Shown: positions 1 through 10,817 of the stretch, one piece after another
How positions within the stretch are numbered: the first letter of the stretch is position 1
Layout of the letters: each line of letters starts with the position of its first letter
Source of the DNA: Saccharomycopsis crataegensis
Taxonomy: Eukaryota > Ascomycota > Saccharomycetes > Ascoideales > Saccharomycopsidaceae
DNA length: 64,000 nt
Reading direction: 5' to 3'
Assembly (NCBI RefSeq): GCF_037102585.1
Contig: NW_027043820.1
Span: 964,501 to 1,028,500 of the forward strand
The notes under the pieces: generated by a model
What the model was told of the DNA's origin: nothing
What the model saw: only the letters and a program-made list of their open reading frames with translations
The model's database searches: none
Program-made: the position numbers and the translations under genes

Positions 1-2
1 AA

Positions 3-875
3 ACTCCTATTGGTTTACACCCACAACACCAAGTGACCATCGCCGGCAACAAGCAGGATTCCATCAAGAGAAACACTACCTCAGGGAAACTCGCGCTCGA
101 GCCGCCAATGAACCCAAAGATGTTTGATTGTGAACTTTTCAGTTACTATCGTCTTCCAAATACCCTTTTCCTCGATCGTAATGAGTTCACCTCGGATAAT
201 GGTGATGTGGAGCTTGTTGGGGTCTGGGGGGCCACCGATCTTGAAGCCCCACTGTACAAAACTCCTGAATGGGGTAGTGATGCGTTATTGCGGGTAAAGG
301 TGCAACCTCGCGATCCAGATCAATTTGATATTAATGGAGAATTACAACCTTTGGTAAATGATGATGATGATGATGATGATGATGATGCTACACTCTACTC
401 ATTGAAATTGCATTCCCGGTATCAATCGGTGGACACTACCCCATATTATAACGGATCGATTGCCAAACCCGACGTGTTTTGGGCATGCGAACTTTCGGAA
501 CATCGTCTCGACAGCTTAGTAGACGAAGGGTTAATCAAGGCCAATGAGGCGGAGAATATTAAAAATCAATACGATAATGACCTAATTTACAAAAACCCAT
601 TGGATACTAAACTTGGAGTATCAATGGAAGGAATCTTCACCGATAACACGGTGTTCTATCATTTTGTCGCCAACGTCAGCGATATTTCTGATAATGCGAG
701 CTTCCAAGATAATTTCACTATTCCAAGAGGTAAAAAAGAAGACTTCTTCATCATCCAGGTTGCGACGTTGGTGGTGGTGGTGTCAAGTTTATTATACTTG
801 TTAAGAAAGGCTGTGAACGGTTTTACAGCCACCAAGAACCAAAAAAAGTCCAAGGATGATAAAAAGAACCAATAG
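3..875 (+). CDS. PBN1: Pbn1 (PIG-X-type GPI mannosyltransferase I subunit), 5'-truncated by window
   Basis: This is the C-terminal part of the ER membrane subunit that works with Gpi14 to add the first mannose to GPI anchors. The frame is already open at base 3, so the gene starts upstream of the window; the visible part is about 290 residues, against 416 in S. cerevisiae. Family features visible are a tyrosine-rich YYRLPNTLFLDR stretch, a VWGATDLEAP block and a WGSDALL segment, all typical of the lumenal PIG-X domain. One transmembrane helix (FIIQVATLVVVVSSLLYLL) lies near the end and is followed by a lysine-rich cytosolic tail. A (GAT)n run at about 358-387 encodes a string of aspartates in a loop. 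The identification rests on family resemblance recalled from memory. Confidence 0.8.
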   Translation, partial: TPIGLHPQHQVTIAGNKQDSIKRNTTSGKLALEPPMNPKMFDCELFSYYRLPNTLFLDRNEFTSDNGDVELVGVWGATDLEAPLYKTPEWGSDALLRVKVQPRDPDQFDINGELQPLVNDDDDDDDDDATLYSLKLHSRYQSVDTTPYYNGSIAKPDVFWACELSEHRLDSLVDEGLIKANEAENIKNQYDNDLIYKNPLDTKLGVSMEGIFTDNTVFYHFVANVSDISDNASFQDNFTIPRGKKEDFFIIQVATLVVVVSSLLYLLRKAVNGFTATKNQKKSKDDKKNQ

Positions 876-1141
876 TAGAGGATAATCAATTCATAATATA
901 TATTTATTGCCCTGGCAAATTGGTGTTTCATGACATATTATTGTAAGTCGTGGGTGGTGTTGATGCGCGCTCCAAACCGGCATATTCCCTAAATTACAGC
1001 GTACGTTGCACATCATCAAAAAAAAAAAAAAAAAAAAAAAGTTCCACCCCTCGCTCTCTATATATTATATGCATACTGATTCCTAATTTCATAGGATAAT
1101 ATATCTATATACATAGAGAGAGAAAGATAGAATAAAAAAAA

Positions 1142-2848
1142 ATGAGTGTCAAGGCCCAACAGCCCACGCAGAAACCACATAATTATTCACTATGGAACAT
1201 CTGGGTCGCGGGATTCTTCCTCAAACTACTATTATTCACCACTTATCATTCGACCGATTTTGACGTCCATAGGAATTGGCTCGCGATAACCAATGGTCTT
1301 CCCATGAATAAATGGTACTATGAAGCCACATCCCAATGGACTCTAGATTACCCTCCATTCTTTGCGTATTTCGAATGGGTATTGTCACAATTCGTGCCGC
1401 AATTGGTGAAAGACGATGGATGTCTCGATATCGTGGAAGTAGGGGAATACTCTTTACCCACGGTGTTTTACCAGCGATTGACGGTGATCGTCTCGGAAAT
1501 CTTATTGTTTGCGATGTTACAATGGTATATAAACACTTGTGAATCAGATAAGGCCCGTAAAGGAGGGTTTGTGGTGGCAAGCAGTATTGCGCTTTCCCCA
1601 GGTTTCTTGATCATCGATCATATTCATTTCCAATACAATGGGTTCTTATTTGGCTTGATTGTCGGTTCGATTGTCGCCGCAAAACAACAGTACTATCTCC
1701 TATGTGGAGGGTTGTTTGCCGTGGCACTATGCTTCAAGCATATCTTTCTTTATTTGGCCCCGGCGTATTTTGTGTTTTTACTCAGAGGTTATTGTTTAAA
1801 TTTACCGAATCACAATATTTCACTTATGGAGATTCTCGAGATCTTGGGGCTCAAAGCAGCTTCTGCCAAGTATAAACCGGTCCCCATTTGGAAAATTATC
1901 AATTGGGGAAACTTGTTGAAACTTGGATCACTAGTGATTATGATTTTTGCCGTGGCATTTGTTCCATTTGGGTATCCAGAAAATCAACTTCCCCAGCTCT
2001 TGACCCGTCTTTTCCCATTCTCCCGAGGGTTGACCCATGCATATTGGGCCCCTAACATTTGGGCATTATACTCGTTTTCCGATAGAATATTGTCACAACT
2101 CGCCCTCCACCTCCCAGGGTTCGCCAACCTCATGGTGAAATTCGGATTCCCGCAGTTTGCTCGCGACGTGATCACCTCCAAAATCATCGTCACCTCCAAT
2201 ACCAAAGGTTTAGTCCAAGACGTATTATTCACGGTGTTGCCAGATATCTCCCCACGCACCACTTTTTCACTCACCCTTTTCTACCAGATCCTCGCGGTTT
2301 TCCCCCTCGCTTGCAACCCAAGCTACGCGAGGTTTTTAGGGTCGTTGACCCTTTGTGGATTTGCCTCGTTTTTGTTTGGCTGGCACGTCCATGAAAAGGC
2401 CATCATGTTGGTGATCGTCCCGTTTTCGTTCGTCGCGGTACGTGATCGTCGGTTCCTTAGTAGCTTTGTGGTGCTCGCGGCGTCCGGTTACGTCTCGTTG
2501 TTCCCATTATTATTCACCCCTGAACTATGGACTTTGAAACTATTGTATACCCTTGTATGGTTCTTGATCTACTACGCGTCGTTCCGTGAAGTCGCAAAGA
2601 CCGGACCATCGCAAGTCAGAAGGATTTTCTTTTTTGATCGATTGACCTTGATCTACATTGCGGGATTATTACCATTGGTGGTGGTGTGTGGAATATTAGA
2701 TGTGTTGGGGACCAAGGCTGGTGCTTTAGGAAGATTAGAGTTCCTAAGGTTAATGTTTATCAGTGTGTACTGTTCAATTGGAGTGGTGGGAAGTTGGATC
2801 GGTTTGAGTTGGTTATATTTCTTTGATGAACTTCTTTGGACTGATTAA
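1142..2848 (+). CDS. ALG8: Alg8 dolichyl-P-Glc:Glc1Man9GlcNAc2-PP-dolichol glucosyltransferase
   Basis: This ER enzyme adds the second glucose to the lipid-linked oligosaccharide used for N-glycosylation. The protein has 568 residues (577 in S. cerevisiae) and is strongly hydrophobic throughout. The first lumenal loop carries the ALG6/ALG8 signatures STDFDVHRNWLAIT and WTLDYPPFFAYFEW; the DFDVHRNW form fits ALG8 rather than ALG6 (which has a DYEAQRHW-type motif). HIHFQYNGFLFG and FGWHVHEKAI are further family blocks. The ATG at 1142 follows an A-rich leader and is the only sensible start. A codon-by-codon reading finds no CTG although CTC, CTT and CTA are used often, which matters for the genetic code. 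In S. cerevisiae ALG8 lies close to YNG1 and SGO1, both of which are also nearby here. Confidence 0.95.
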   Translation: MSVKAQQPTQKPHNYSLWNIWVAGFFLKLLLFTTYHSTDFDVHRNWLAITNGLPMNKWYYEATSQWTLDYPPFFAYFEWVLSQFVPQLVKDDGCLDIVEVGEYSLPTVFYQRLTVIVSEILLFAMLQWYINTCESDKARKGGFVVASSIALSPGFLIIDHIHFQYNGFLFGLIVGSIVAAKQQYYLLCGGLFAVALCFKHIFLYLAPAYFVFLLRGYCLNLPNHNISLMEILEILGLKAASAKYKPVPIWKIINWGNLLKLGSLVIMIFAVAFVPFGYPENQLPQLLTRLFPFSRGLTHAYWAPNIWALYSFSDRILSQLALHLPGFANLMVKFGFPQFARDVITSKIIVTSNTKGLVQDVLFTVLPDISPRTTFSLTLFYQILAVFPLACNPSYARFLGSLTLCGFASFLFGWHVHEKAIMLVIVPFSFVAVRDRRFLSSFVVLAASGYVSLFPLLFTPELWTLKLLYTLVWFLIYYASFREVAKTGPSQVRRIFFFDRLTLIYIAGLLPLVVVCGILDVLGTKAGALGRLEFLRLMFISVYCSIGVVGSWIGLSWLYFFDELLWTD

Positions 2849-3022
2849 TTTTTAGTTGTTGTTACAAATAAATTAAGTGTCTTTTTCTTTTTCTTTTTTT
2901 TTTTTTACATTTCTTCCTTCCTCATATTTATAGTACATTAATTTACAACATTCATTCAATAATAGTTAAAAAAAAAAAACAACTGGCATAATAGTGAACA
3001 ACTTATAGTATACAATTTTTCA

Positions 3023-5299
3023 TTACTCATTATCGGAAATGTTAATGTCAGATAACGGACTAAAGTAGCCGTCATTAAGGAACGTTTCCACAAATCCCAG
3101 GATCACTGGGGTTTTGACTTGATGTTTTGTTTGTGTCTTGGTCTTTGTTGGGGTTGAAATTAAAGGGTGCACTTTTGCTCTGTTGGGAAATTTCCGAACA
3201 CCAGCAGCCTCTTTTGTTGGTGATTTTGATGATGACACCACTTTTTTGGCCGAGCGTAACTTTGACAAAGGTTTCGCGACCATAGGCGAAATAGCAGTCT
3301 TTCTTCCAGAACGTAAAGATCTTGTTGGAAGGGTAGACAATGGCACCATCGGTCCAACACCATCATTAATTGACCCCGATGATCTTAACAGCCTCATTGG
3401 TTTTCCTTCCACTGAGCGAACAGCAACATCTAATACATTGCCAGCGGATCTTAGTGTCCTTCTTGAAGGCACCTCTTCCTTGGTTATCTTACCAGAAGAC
3501 AATACTGGGGTTTTCAAAATAGGCTTGCTTTCAAGTACAGGACTAGCCAATGCCTTACCACCGGATCGCAAGGACCTCTTCACAGGAGTGATTGGATGCT
3601 GCACCACCTTTTTTTTAACTTCGGTTTGATTATCAGTACTGGACTTTGCAACAGTGTTCTTTATCACTGCCAATGGCTCCTTCAAGCTGCGGTCACTAGG
3701 TTTGGCCTTCTTTTTGTGACGCAATACACTGTCAATATCATCCACGATAGAAACAATCTCACGGTTTCTTGTTCTCAAAGGACGTGTAGCTTCCAATCTT
3801 GGTCGTAACTGTGGACCTTCTTGTGAGGAGACCTTGCCAGAAGGCAACCTTGGTTTCTTTTCCAGTTTATCAACACTAGGCTTTTGTTTTGATAAATGTT
3901 TATCTCTGCACCATGGGCAATACCACTTATTTCTTTTCCCGGGTTCAAAATTAATAGGTATACTAAGGCATTTGTAATGAAACCACCCTCCATATTTACA
4001 ATGGTCATCATCGCAACCAATCATTTTACCAGAAGATCCACTACGACAGATACAAAAAACACTTTCGTCGACTTCCTCTTGGTCTTCTGCTTCCTGTTCA
4101 ATCCCCGATTTTCCACTTGCCTGTGATCTTCCCGCAGAGCTATAAGTTTCGGATTTATTTTTCCCAGCAATTTTATTTATTTTGAGTTTGCTTGACTCCG
4201 ACAACCCGGAAGCTTTTCTTTTAAGCCTAGATGATATATTATTAGAGACAGGGAAATCATTAATTAGATGATCTTTAGATAGCGGATGTCCTGATCTAAT
4301 GGTTAATTTAAGTTTTGGGGTAAGCGGAGGTGGTGATTTCAGAGTTTCAAAATCAGAGTCACTGGCCAGCGACTCAACATTAGATTTGGTGTTGGCAACT
4401 CTTAATTTGAGCTTATTTGATGATGCGACGTCCGTAGGAGTTGGGTTGCGAATGACCAATCTCATTTTCGGCTGCTCGTAACCATTTAAGTTGAAGCACC
4501 TATCAAAGGTTTCATTTTTTGCCATAATTGACAAAGCAATTTGCTTTCGGACAAAGCCGTCTCTTTCCGATTGCCTCCTCTCATTTTTCCTAGAATCCCA
4601 TGATGATTTAATGAGCTGTCGGAATTCTTCATCGTAGTCTGAAAATCTTGTAATGGTGTTACTATCATTAGGTTGTTGTAAACTAGATGAGGATTTGAGA
4701 AGTGTATTAAGCTTCGAGGTTGACGGAGTTGTTACATTTGGGTATTCTTTAGCAAATCCAGTTTTCAAACTACCTATCCCTCTAGAGTTCTGAGAATTAG
4801 TAAAGGCATCGACGAATTCTTCAAGTTCAACTTGATTTTTAAACCTCGAAAACAATATTTGGATCAATTGATAACTTGATGCGTTTAGGAAGCGTTTTGC
4901 ATAATCTAATAACAATCGTAGTTTTACTGATTCTCTTATTGATTCCTGATGGATCATCCTTATCTCAGAGTCGATTTGTTTGATTTGTTGTAATAGCAGC
5001 AGCTTCTGCAGCTCGAAGATCTTGATGGTGCTCAAAGACTCAAGTAGTGCTTTAACATTGCTGGAACGGGTTCTGCCGAGTGACGCATCGGTGTCGAGCA
5101 CCTGGAACTTGGAGATTGATTTTAGTAGATTGATGATATTGTAGAGATCTTCTCGGCGCTCGTTGAACCGTATGTTTAGCGACTGGACGACCCACAAGCA
5201 TCTGATGATATCTGCCGGAAGGTGATCAGTGATCGCGAGGTTGTTTGGGGTTGTTAGTGTCCACATCTGCGGCGAGCATAGCTGAGTAGACAGTGGCAT
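3023..5299 (-). CDS. YNG1: Yng1-type ING/PHD-finger protein with a long basic C-terminal extension
   Basis: This looks like the ING-family subunit of the NuA3 histone acetyltransferase, which reads H3K4me3. The N-terminus (residues 24-45, DHLPADIIRCLWVVQSLN) matches the Yng1 ING segment (HLPCELIRSLRLMQ in S. cerevisiae). A C4HC3 PHD finger spans about residues 414-465 (C416, C418, C429, C434, H441, C444, C461, C464) with the usual KMIGCD core. Between them are LVIRN, LKLRV and LKLTIR motifs resembling the KLLLKINLKK stretch of Yng1. The oddity is size: 758 residues against 219, with about 290 residues after the PHD finger where ING proteins normally end. That tail is Lys/Arg/Ser-rich and repeats an LRS(G/A/S) motif five times. 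Closeness to ALG8 and SGO1 supports YNG1 over PHO23 or YNG2. Confidence 0.75.
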   Translation of the reverse strand: MPLSTQLCSPQMWTLTTPNNLAITDHLPADIIRCLWVVQSLNIRFNERREDLYNIINLLKSISKFQVLDTDASLGRTRSSNVKALLESLSTIKIFELQKLLLLQQIKQIDSEIRMIHQESIRESVKLRLLLDYAKRFLNASSYQLIQILFSRFKNQVELEEFVDAFTNSQNSRGIGSLKTGFAKEYPNVTTPSTSKLNTLLKSSSSLQQPNDSNTITRFSDYDEEFRQLIKSSWDSRKNERRQSERDGFVRKQIALSIMAKNETFDRCFNLNGYEQPKMRLVIRNPTPTDVASSNKLKLRVANTKSNVESLASDSDFETLKSPPPLTPKLKLTIRSGHPLSKDHLINDFPVSNNISSRLKRKASGLSESSKLKINKIAGKNKSETYSSAGRSQASGKSGIEQEAEDQEEVDESVFCICRSGSSGKMIGCDDDHCKYGGWFHYKCLSIPINFEPGKRNKWYCPWCRDKHLSKQKPSVDKLEKKPRLPSGKVSSQEGPQLRPRLEATRPLRTRNREIVSIVDDIDSVLRHKKKAKPSDRSLKEPLAVIKNTVAKSSTDNQTEVKKKVVQHPITPVKRSLRSGGKALASPVLESKPILKTPVLSSGKITKEEVPSRRTLRSAGNVLDVAVRSVEGKPMRLLRSSGSINDGVGPMVPLSTLPTRSLRSGRKTAISPMVAKPLSKLRSAKKVVSSSKSPTKEAAGVRKFPNRAKVHPLISTPTKTKTQTKHQVKTPVILGFVETFLNDGYFSPLSDINISDNE

Positions 5300-5663
5300 A
5301 TAATATATATCTTGCTAACCACTGGTAGCGGTACAGCATCCACAGATCAGCGTTATATTGTTTGTTTGTGATAACAACAACAACAACAACAACAACCAAA
5401 CGCGTAAACAAAAAAAAAAAAAAAATTGGCGCTGAAGGGGAACAAGCACCCGGACACCAACATGGGCCGCCCTCTCCATAAATAATAATAATAATAAGAA
5501 TAATACCGGTAATACTGATAATAATCACTTACAGAAAAACAAGAGCGTGGCAAGATACACTATTACTCGCTATGTACAGAATTCGTCAGTCATTAGCATC
5601 ACAAAATCAACAATATCACATCATCATCATCATCATCATCATCAACAACAACAACCATACCAT
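5300..5663. other. Intergenic: YNG1 promoter / TIM21 3' end
   Basis: The stretch contains a CAA microsatellite (about 5376-5397), an A-run (5408-5425), an AAT run (about 5480-5497) and a CAT/CAA run (about 5619-5655). No gene was seen on either strand; the open frames here are low-complexity. Confidence 0.7.
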
Positions 5664-6374
5664 CTAATCCTTTTTAGTTCCCCAATTCATTCCCAAGAAC
5701 CCGCTTCCGTTTCTTCCTCTGCTCATTGGAAGTATCGATCTTCTCATTGGTGGGGCAACAACATAGTATCTTTCATTATCGACAATCAACATCAAAGAAC
5801 GGATCGTGGTTTTCTTGGTGTTGGCGTCCTTGACTGCTTCCATTTGTACAGTCCCGCGCTTCTTCGAACTTTCCACATGGTATCTCATATAATAATGCTC
5901 ATTACCGGTATTCTTTTCAATGGTCTTAGTCGAGTTGACCTGTCTGTTTCTATTACCCCAACCGTTTCTGTTGCCCAATGTGTAGTCTTCGCCGTGTGCT
6001 GACAACGTTTCGTCACCATGGGCACACTGCAATAGTTTTTGACAATGTAGGTTATTCTGTATCAAGTTGATAGATCTATTGAAAAGCTTTGTGTCACCAG
6101 AAGATGAAAAAAGTTCGGCCCCAATGGCGTAAATCCCAAGACCAGTAAGCCCCAATGAACCAACAACCAACAACGTGCTAAGGGCAAAAGTCGATCCTGA
6201 CTTCAACTTGGTGAAAAACGATGGGCCAGTAGATGTGTCTTTTTTTTTAGTATCAGTTTCTGGGTTTTCCTTGTGGGTTGCATAGTTTCTGTAATGGTGT
6301 CTCAAAATAGAGGTTCTGGTAGCACTCTCATAGGCCAATGGCAAAATCCTGCCCTGCCTAGCAATAACACTCAT
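5664..6374 (-). CDS. TIM21: Tim21, presequence translocase (TIM23) subunit
   Basis: Tim21 is an inner mitochondrial membrane protein that links the TIM23 translocase to the TOM complex and to respiratory supercomplexes. The protein has 236 residues, close to the yeast length. A basic presequence (MSVIARQGRILPLAYES, then Arg-rich to about residue 35) is followed by a single transmembrane helix at about 62-84 and an intermembrane-space domain. That domain shows FNRSINLIQNN, CAHGDETLSAHGED and HYYMRYHVE, which match the Tim21 fold. The ATG at 6374 gives the presequence and is the natural start. It is transcribed divergently from SSL2 across a 311-bp promoter. Confidence 0.92.
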   Translation of the reverse strand: MSVIARQGRILPLAYESATRTSILRHHYRNYATHKENPETDTKKKDTSTGPSFFTKLKSGSTFALSTLLVVGSLGLTGLGIYAIGAELFSSSGDTKLFNRSINLIQNNLHCQKLLQCAHGDETLSAHGEDYTLGNRNGWGNRNRQVNSTKTIEKNTGNEHYYMRYHVESSKKRGTVQMEAVKDANTKKTTIRSLMLIVDNERYYVVAPPMRRSILPMSRGRNGSGFLGMNWGTKKD

Positions 6375-6685
6375 ACTAGGCTAAGATTTTTCCGGCAAAC
6401 ACTAACAAAATTGAATGGAAAAGCCCTGCTAATATTTATTGTTACAGTTCTCATCTCTTCTCTTTTTCTCCTCCCCAAAGAGATTTTTTTTCCTCCAAAA
6501 AAAAAAATTCAAAATTTCTTGAGGATTCCTGCACGTGACAGCAAATTGAAGGATTTCTCTATTTTTGATTAATAGAGGCAAAAATTAGTATTAGAAATCA
6601 TCTTTGCGAGATTTCTTTAGAGAAACATTGCACTCTCTCCACAGCAAAAAAGTAATATCTAGTGTTACCAACAGTTTCTTTCAAA
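6375..6685. promoter_or_regulatory. TIM21/SSL2 divergent promoter with a CACGTG box
   Basis: This 311-bp region separates two divergent genes. GCACGTGAC at 6531-6539 holds a perfect CACGTG E-box (6532-6537), the core site of Cbf1-type bHLH factors; binding is inference. The rest is A/T-rich with a T-run and an A-run near 6484-6508. Confidence 0.45.
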
Positions 6686-9112
6686 ATGGCTAGGGTTGCT
6701 GGTGCGCTTCAACAAAGTCTTTCTCTCGAACACAATGATTCTGACTTTTCTTCAGACACTTCAGACACTTCGTTTGATTCTGATGATACCAAGAACCCCC
6801 GCCAAAAGAAGGCCAAAGCTGTGTCAAAATCATTCCAAAAGATAAAGCCACAAAGTGGGTTTGTACCTGATGCGGTCTCCAAGATCTTCAACGGTACTGA
6901 TTTCTCATATTTGAAGTTAAGACCAGACCATGTTTCAAGACCCATTTGGATTTACGAGGCAGTGGATAAAATCATCATTATTCTTGAATCTTTTTCCCCA
7001 CTAGCCGAACAGGCCCAAGATTTCCTAATCACCATTGCCGAACCAGTTTCTAGACCTTCCCATGTCCATGAATATCGTATTACCCTTCATTCGCTATATG
7101 CTGCAGTATCGGTGGGGTTGGAAACCGAGGACATTATTGTGGTGTTGAATCGATTTTCAAAAGTCCCGATCGCCGACTCTATCATCAATTTCATCAGAGC
7201 GGCTACCAAGTCTATTGGTAAAGTGAAGTTGGTTTTGAAACATAATAGATATTTTGTGGAAAGTCCTCAGGCAGATATTTTGCGAATGTTATTACAAGAT
7301 CCGATTATTGGTAAATTGAAAATTGATTCTAAAGATTCCATCAAGAATGGGGACTCAGAACAATCGCAGAATGCCCTGACGACCACTAATGGACAGAATA
7401 ATAACCCTTCATCATCTAATGATCCAAATGAGAGGCTTCTTAATTCTGTGGTTGGTGAAACTAAGGATGCCGGTAATGGGATTGAAGATGAACAGGACGA
7501 TGATAATGATGATGATTTTGATAAGGTTCACTCTTTCGAAATCGCGGTTGAATCGGTGGAAGACGTAAAAAGAAGATGTTTAGATATCGATTATCCAGTG
7601 TTGGAAGAATACGATTTTAGAAATGATTCCATCAATGCAAACTTGGATATTGGTTTGAAGGCGTCGACAAAAGTTAGACCGTACCAAGAGAAATCTTTGA
7701 GTAAGATGTTTGGGAATGGTAGAGCAAGATCCGGTATCATTGTTTTACCTTGTGGTGCCGGTAAAACCTTGGTGGGTATCACTGCGGCCTGTACCATTAA
7801 GAAATCCGTGGTAGTATTGTGTACCTCGTCGGTGTCCGCGGTTCAATGGAGAGATCAATTCTTACAATGGTGCACAATCCACCCTGATAACGTCTCGGTG
7901 TTCACCTCGGACTCTAAAGAAATTTTTAAAGGTGATGCCGGGCTAGTGGTGTCGACGTATTCGATGGTGGCGAATACTAGAAACCGGTCACATCAATCAC
8001 AAAAGGTCATGGACTTTTTAACTTCTAGAGAATGGGGGTTCATCATTTTAGATGAGGTTCATGTGGTGCCGGCGGAAATGTTTAGAAGGGTGATCACCAC
8101 AATCAAGGCTCACGCCAAGCTAGGGTTGACGGCGACGTTGGTTCGTGAAGATAACAAGATTGGCGATTTAAACTTTTTAATCGGTCCGAAATTATATGAA
8201 GCCAACTGGATGGATTTGGCGCAAAAGGGTCACATTGCCAAAGTCCAGTGTGCCGAAGTGTGGTGTCCGATGACCAGTGAATTTTATCAAGAATATTTAC
8301 GACAAAACGCCAGAAAGAAGATGTTGTTGTACGTCATGAACCCAACGAAATTCCAAGCTTGTCAATTCTTGATCCATTACCATGAAAAACGAGGGGACAA
8401 AATCATTGTGTTTTCAGATAACGTTTATGCTTTAAGGGAATACGCATTGAAGTTGGAAAAGCATTTCATTTGCGGGGATACCCCACAACACGAACGTTTG
8501 GATATCTTGAAAAATTTCCAATTGAATGAAAACGTTAACACAATTTTTCTTTCGAAAGTCGGTGACACCTCGATTGATTTACCCGAGGCCACCTGTTTGA
8601 TCCAAATCTCGTCGCATTATGGTTCTCGTAGACAAGAAGCCCAGAGATTGGGAAGAATCTTGAGAGCCAAAAGAAGAAACGATGAAGGTTTCAATGCGTT
8701 TTTCTACTCGCTTGTTTCAAAGGATACCCAAGAAATGTATTACTCTACAAAAAGGCAAGCATTCTTAGTTGATCAAGGTTACGCTTTCAAAGTTATCACT
8801 CACTTGAATGGGATGGAAAGTCTTCCAAACTTGGCGTACTCATCAGCAAAAGAAAGAAGGGAATTATTACAGGATATCTTATTGAAAAATGAAGAGTTGG
8901 CAAACCTTGAAGAAGGTGACGATGCCGATGACGTTATTGGCAGATCCGCAAATGCCGCTAAGAAAAGAAGAAATAAGGCAAAAAGAACCGCTGGTTCTTT
9001 GGCAAGTCATGCTGGTGGTGAAGATATGGCTTACGTTGAGCACGGTAGAAATAGAAATAAGGAATTAAGAGAACACAGTTCTCTTATGCAAAAATTATAT
9101 TATAAGAAATGA
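6686..9112 (+). CDS. SSL2: Ssl2/Rad25 (XPB) 3'-5' DNA translocase of TFIIH
   Basis: This is the TFIIH ATPase that opens promoters for RNA polymerase II and acts in nucleotide excision repair. The protein has 808 residues (843 in S. cerevisiae). The N-terminal half holds the XPB damage-recognition-like domain. An acidic linker at about 265-280 precedes a RecA-type core with Walker A GAGKT (357-361), the DEVH box (456-459), and [10 protein letters not shown] (480-489), whose RED triplet is the XPB-specific motif. The C-terminal lobe has the [14 protein letters not shown] motif VI. I chose the ATG at 6686, which starts [10 protein letters not shown]; upstream in-frame codons lack ATG. Only one CTG codon was found, in the Ser/Asn/Thr-rich linker near residue 231. 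Confidence 0.97.
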   Translation: MARVAGALQQSLSLEHNDSDFSSDTSDTSFDSDDTKNPRQKKAKAVSKSFQKIKPQSGFVPDAVSKIFNGTDFSYLKLRPDHVSRPIWIYEAVDKIIIILESFSPLAEQAQDFLITIAEPVSRPSHVHEYRITLHSLYAAVSVGLETEDIIVVLNRFSKVPIADSIINFIRAATKSIGKVKLVLKHNRYFVESPQADILRMLLQDPIIGKLKIDSKDSIKNGDSEQSQNALTTTNGQNNNPSSSNDPNERLLNSVVGETKDAGNGIEDEQDDDNDDDFDKVHSFEIAVESVEDVKRRCLDIDYPVLEEYDFRNDSINANLDIGLKASTKVRPYQEKSLSKMFGNGRARSGIIVLPCGAGKTLVGITAACTIKKSVVVLCTSSVSAVQWRDQFLQWCTIHPDNVSVFTSDSKEIFKGDAGLVVSTYSMVANTRNRSHQSQKVMDFLTSREWGFIILDEVHVVPAEMFRRVITTIKAHAKLGLTATLVREDNKIGDLNFLIGPKLYEANWMDLAQKGHIAKVQCAEVWCPMTSEFYQEYLRQNARKKMLLYVMNPTKFQACQFLIHYHEKRGDKIIVFSDNVYALREYALKLEKHFICGDTPQHERLDILKNFQLNENVNTIFLSKVGDTSIDLPEATCLIQISSHYGSRRQEAQRLGRILRAKRRNDEGFNAFFYSLVSKDTQEMYYSTKRQAFLVDQGYAFKVITHLNGMESLPNLAYSSAKERRELLQDILLKNEELANLEEGDDADDVIGRSANAAKKRRNKAKRTAGSLASHAGGEDMAYVEHGRNRNKELREHSSLMQKLYYKK

Positions 9113-9311
9113 AAAGGTATGACAAACGATGAGAGAGGGGAAAAAATTTTATTGTTTAAATGGTGATACCAAAATGTATAAAATAAATATATTTAATGTT
9201 TGTTCTCTCATTAGGTTTTATTATTGGTTTATTTGTATTTACTTTTTTTTTTTTTTTACTTCCTTCTTTCTATATTACATTACATATAGCATTAATTGAA
9301 GCATTCTGTAA

Positions 9312-10817
9312 TCAGATTATTGGCACTTTATCTTTTGATTTGGAGTTATTGACCTTGTTTTCATTAGTGGAGATTTGCTTGAGTGGCTGCCTCTTTGCAT
9401 CACTTTTTCGCTTCTTGTTGGTCTTTTGCTTTGAAACCCGGCCGTCTTTTGATCCAGGCCTTCTCATTTTGGACTTCAAGGATGGCAACGCGTAATTGAC
9501 AGCCTTGCCCCTAGTTCGTCTCTGTGGTGCAATAATCAGACTAGTGTCATTCAGATCTCCAATAGCCAGATTTTTAGCTGGGTTATTCCGTACTTTTGAT
9601 GATACTTGCTTTATGTTGTCTTCAGTGACACTATTATTATTATTATAGGCGTTATCTTCAAGGAGCACATCATTAGAGTGTGAATTGTTCTGTGCAGCTT
9701 TCTTTAAATCACTAAACCGATGGCTTGATCTTCTCAGGATGAATTCATTTGAAAATCTCCTGTGATTATGATTTCCTGGTTTTAATAGAGAGTCGAATTC
9801 CAGAATGTTATGACTTGTGTTATCGCCTTCGGATGATTCATCACTCACCGACACTATTGTCTTTTGAGCTCGTTGTACCTCTTCACTACTACTATCAGAA
9901 GATATCTCATAAACTCTTGCTGCTTTCATTGGCTGGTCAGATGATTTAATATGTTGGGGAGGACCATTAATCTGCACCATCAGCCGTATGTCGTCTTCTC
10001 GGTTTTGAGGTTCTTTATCATCATTGTTCTCTGCTGCTGTTGAATTATCATCATCTTCACCAACTTCGCCCAGCAGCAACATGTTTGCGTCCTCCTGGAT
10101 TTCCACATGTAATTGTGTTGACTCATTCGTTATTTCATCTCCAGTATTACCAGTAATCTCCTTCTCATTCACCATGACGGTATCCCCTCCTAATATTTCT
10201 GAATCCCAGTGAGACCCGGTGCTGTCTTTAGCTTTATTTATGGTTCGGAAAGAAGCTCCATCGTCATCAATTTCTTCTTCTTCTTCTTCTTCTTCTTCTT
10301 CTTCTTCATGGTTGACACTCTTAGCTGGAGCCATCTCTCCATATTTTCTGTCTGAAGAGATGTAAATTGATTGTCTTCTTATTGATTTTTTCTTTTTGTT
10401 CATTGTACTAATACTGGTGCTTCCCGAGGATCGCAGATCATCATCGAACCCCGCCAATTTCTTATTGATCTCCATCGGCGGCGATAGGCCTTCTTGTTTC
10501 CTTATTTCTTGGAACATCAAATTGATATCTTGAAACTTCTGGTTAACACAATTCTCAATACCCATCAACTTATCCTCGAACCAAGCTTTACGGTTCTGCA
10601 AATCATTGATACTCCTCCGCCGAAGTTGGAGGTTTTCGGCAAGAAGCTCGCCGACTTTTTTCTCGAGTTTGGCAATTTTTGTCATCATAAAAGAAGTTCT
10701 CTTTGCCAACGCGTAGTTATTGCGTGCTAGATCCTTATAAGTTTGATGTTGATGTGGTTGTTGGTGCTGTGGCTGGTGCTGCTCTTGTTGTTGATATCTG
10801 TGATTCAAGCCGTCCAT
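9312..10817 (-). CDS. SGO1: Shugoshin Sgo1
   Basis: Shugoshin protects centromeric cohesin and senses tension at sister kinetochores, recruiting PP2A and binding phosphorylated H2A. The protein has 501 residues. After a Q/H-rich start comes a coiled coil (about residues 30-115, NNYALAKRTSFMMTKIAKLE and onward), which is the family's PP2A-binding dimer. The C-terminal SGO box is clear at about 433-454 (RRTRGKAVNYALPSLKSKM). Between them the protein is acidic and disordered, with a glutamate run encoded by a (TTC/GAA)n repeat at about 10270-10305. The ATG at 10817 is the only start in frame before the coiled coil. S. cerevisiae SGO1 also lies near ALG8 and YNG1. Confidence 0.93.
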   Translation of the reverse strand: MDGLNHRYQQQEQHQPQHQQPHQHQTYKDLARNNYALAKRTSFMMTKIAKLEKKVGELLAENLQLRRRSINDLQNRKAWFEDKLMGIENCVNQKFQDINLMFQEIRKQEGLSPPMEINKKLAGFDDDLRSSGSTSISTMNKKKKSIRRQSIYISSDRKYGEMAPAKSVNHEEEEEEEEEEEEIDDDGASFRTINKAKDSTGSHWDSEILGGDTVMVNEKEITGNTGDEITNESTQLHVEIQEDANMLLLGEVGEDDDNSTAAENNDDKEPQNREDDIRLMVQINGPPQHIKSSDQPMKAARVYEISSDSSSEEVQRAQKTIVSVSDESSEGDNTSHNILEFDSLLKPGNHNHRRFSNEFILRRSSHRFSDLKKAAQNNSHSNDVLLEDNAYNNNNSVTEDNIKQVSSKVRNNPAKNLAIGDLNDTSLIIAPQRRTRGKAVNYALPSLKSKMRRPGSKDGRVSKQKTNKKRKSDAKRQPLKQISTNENKVNNSKSKDKVPII

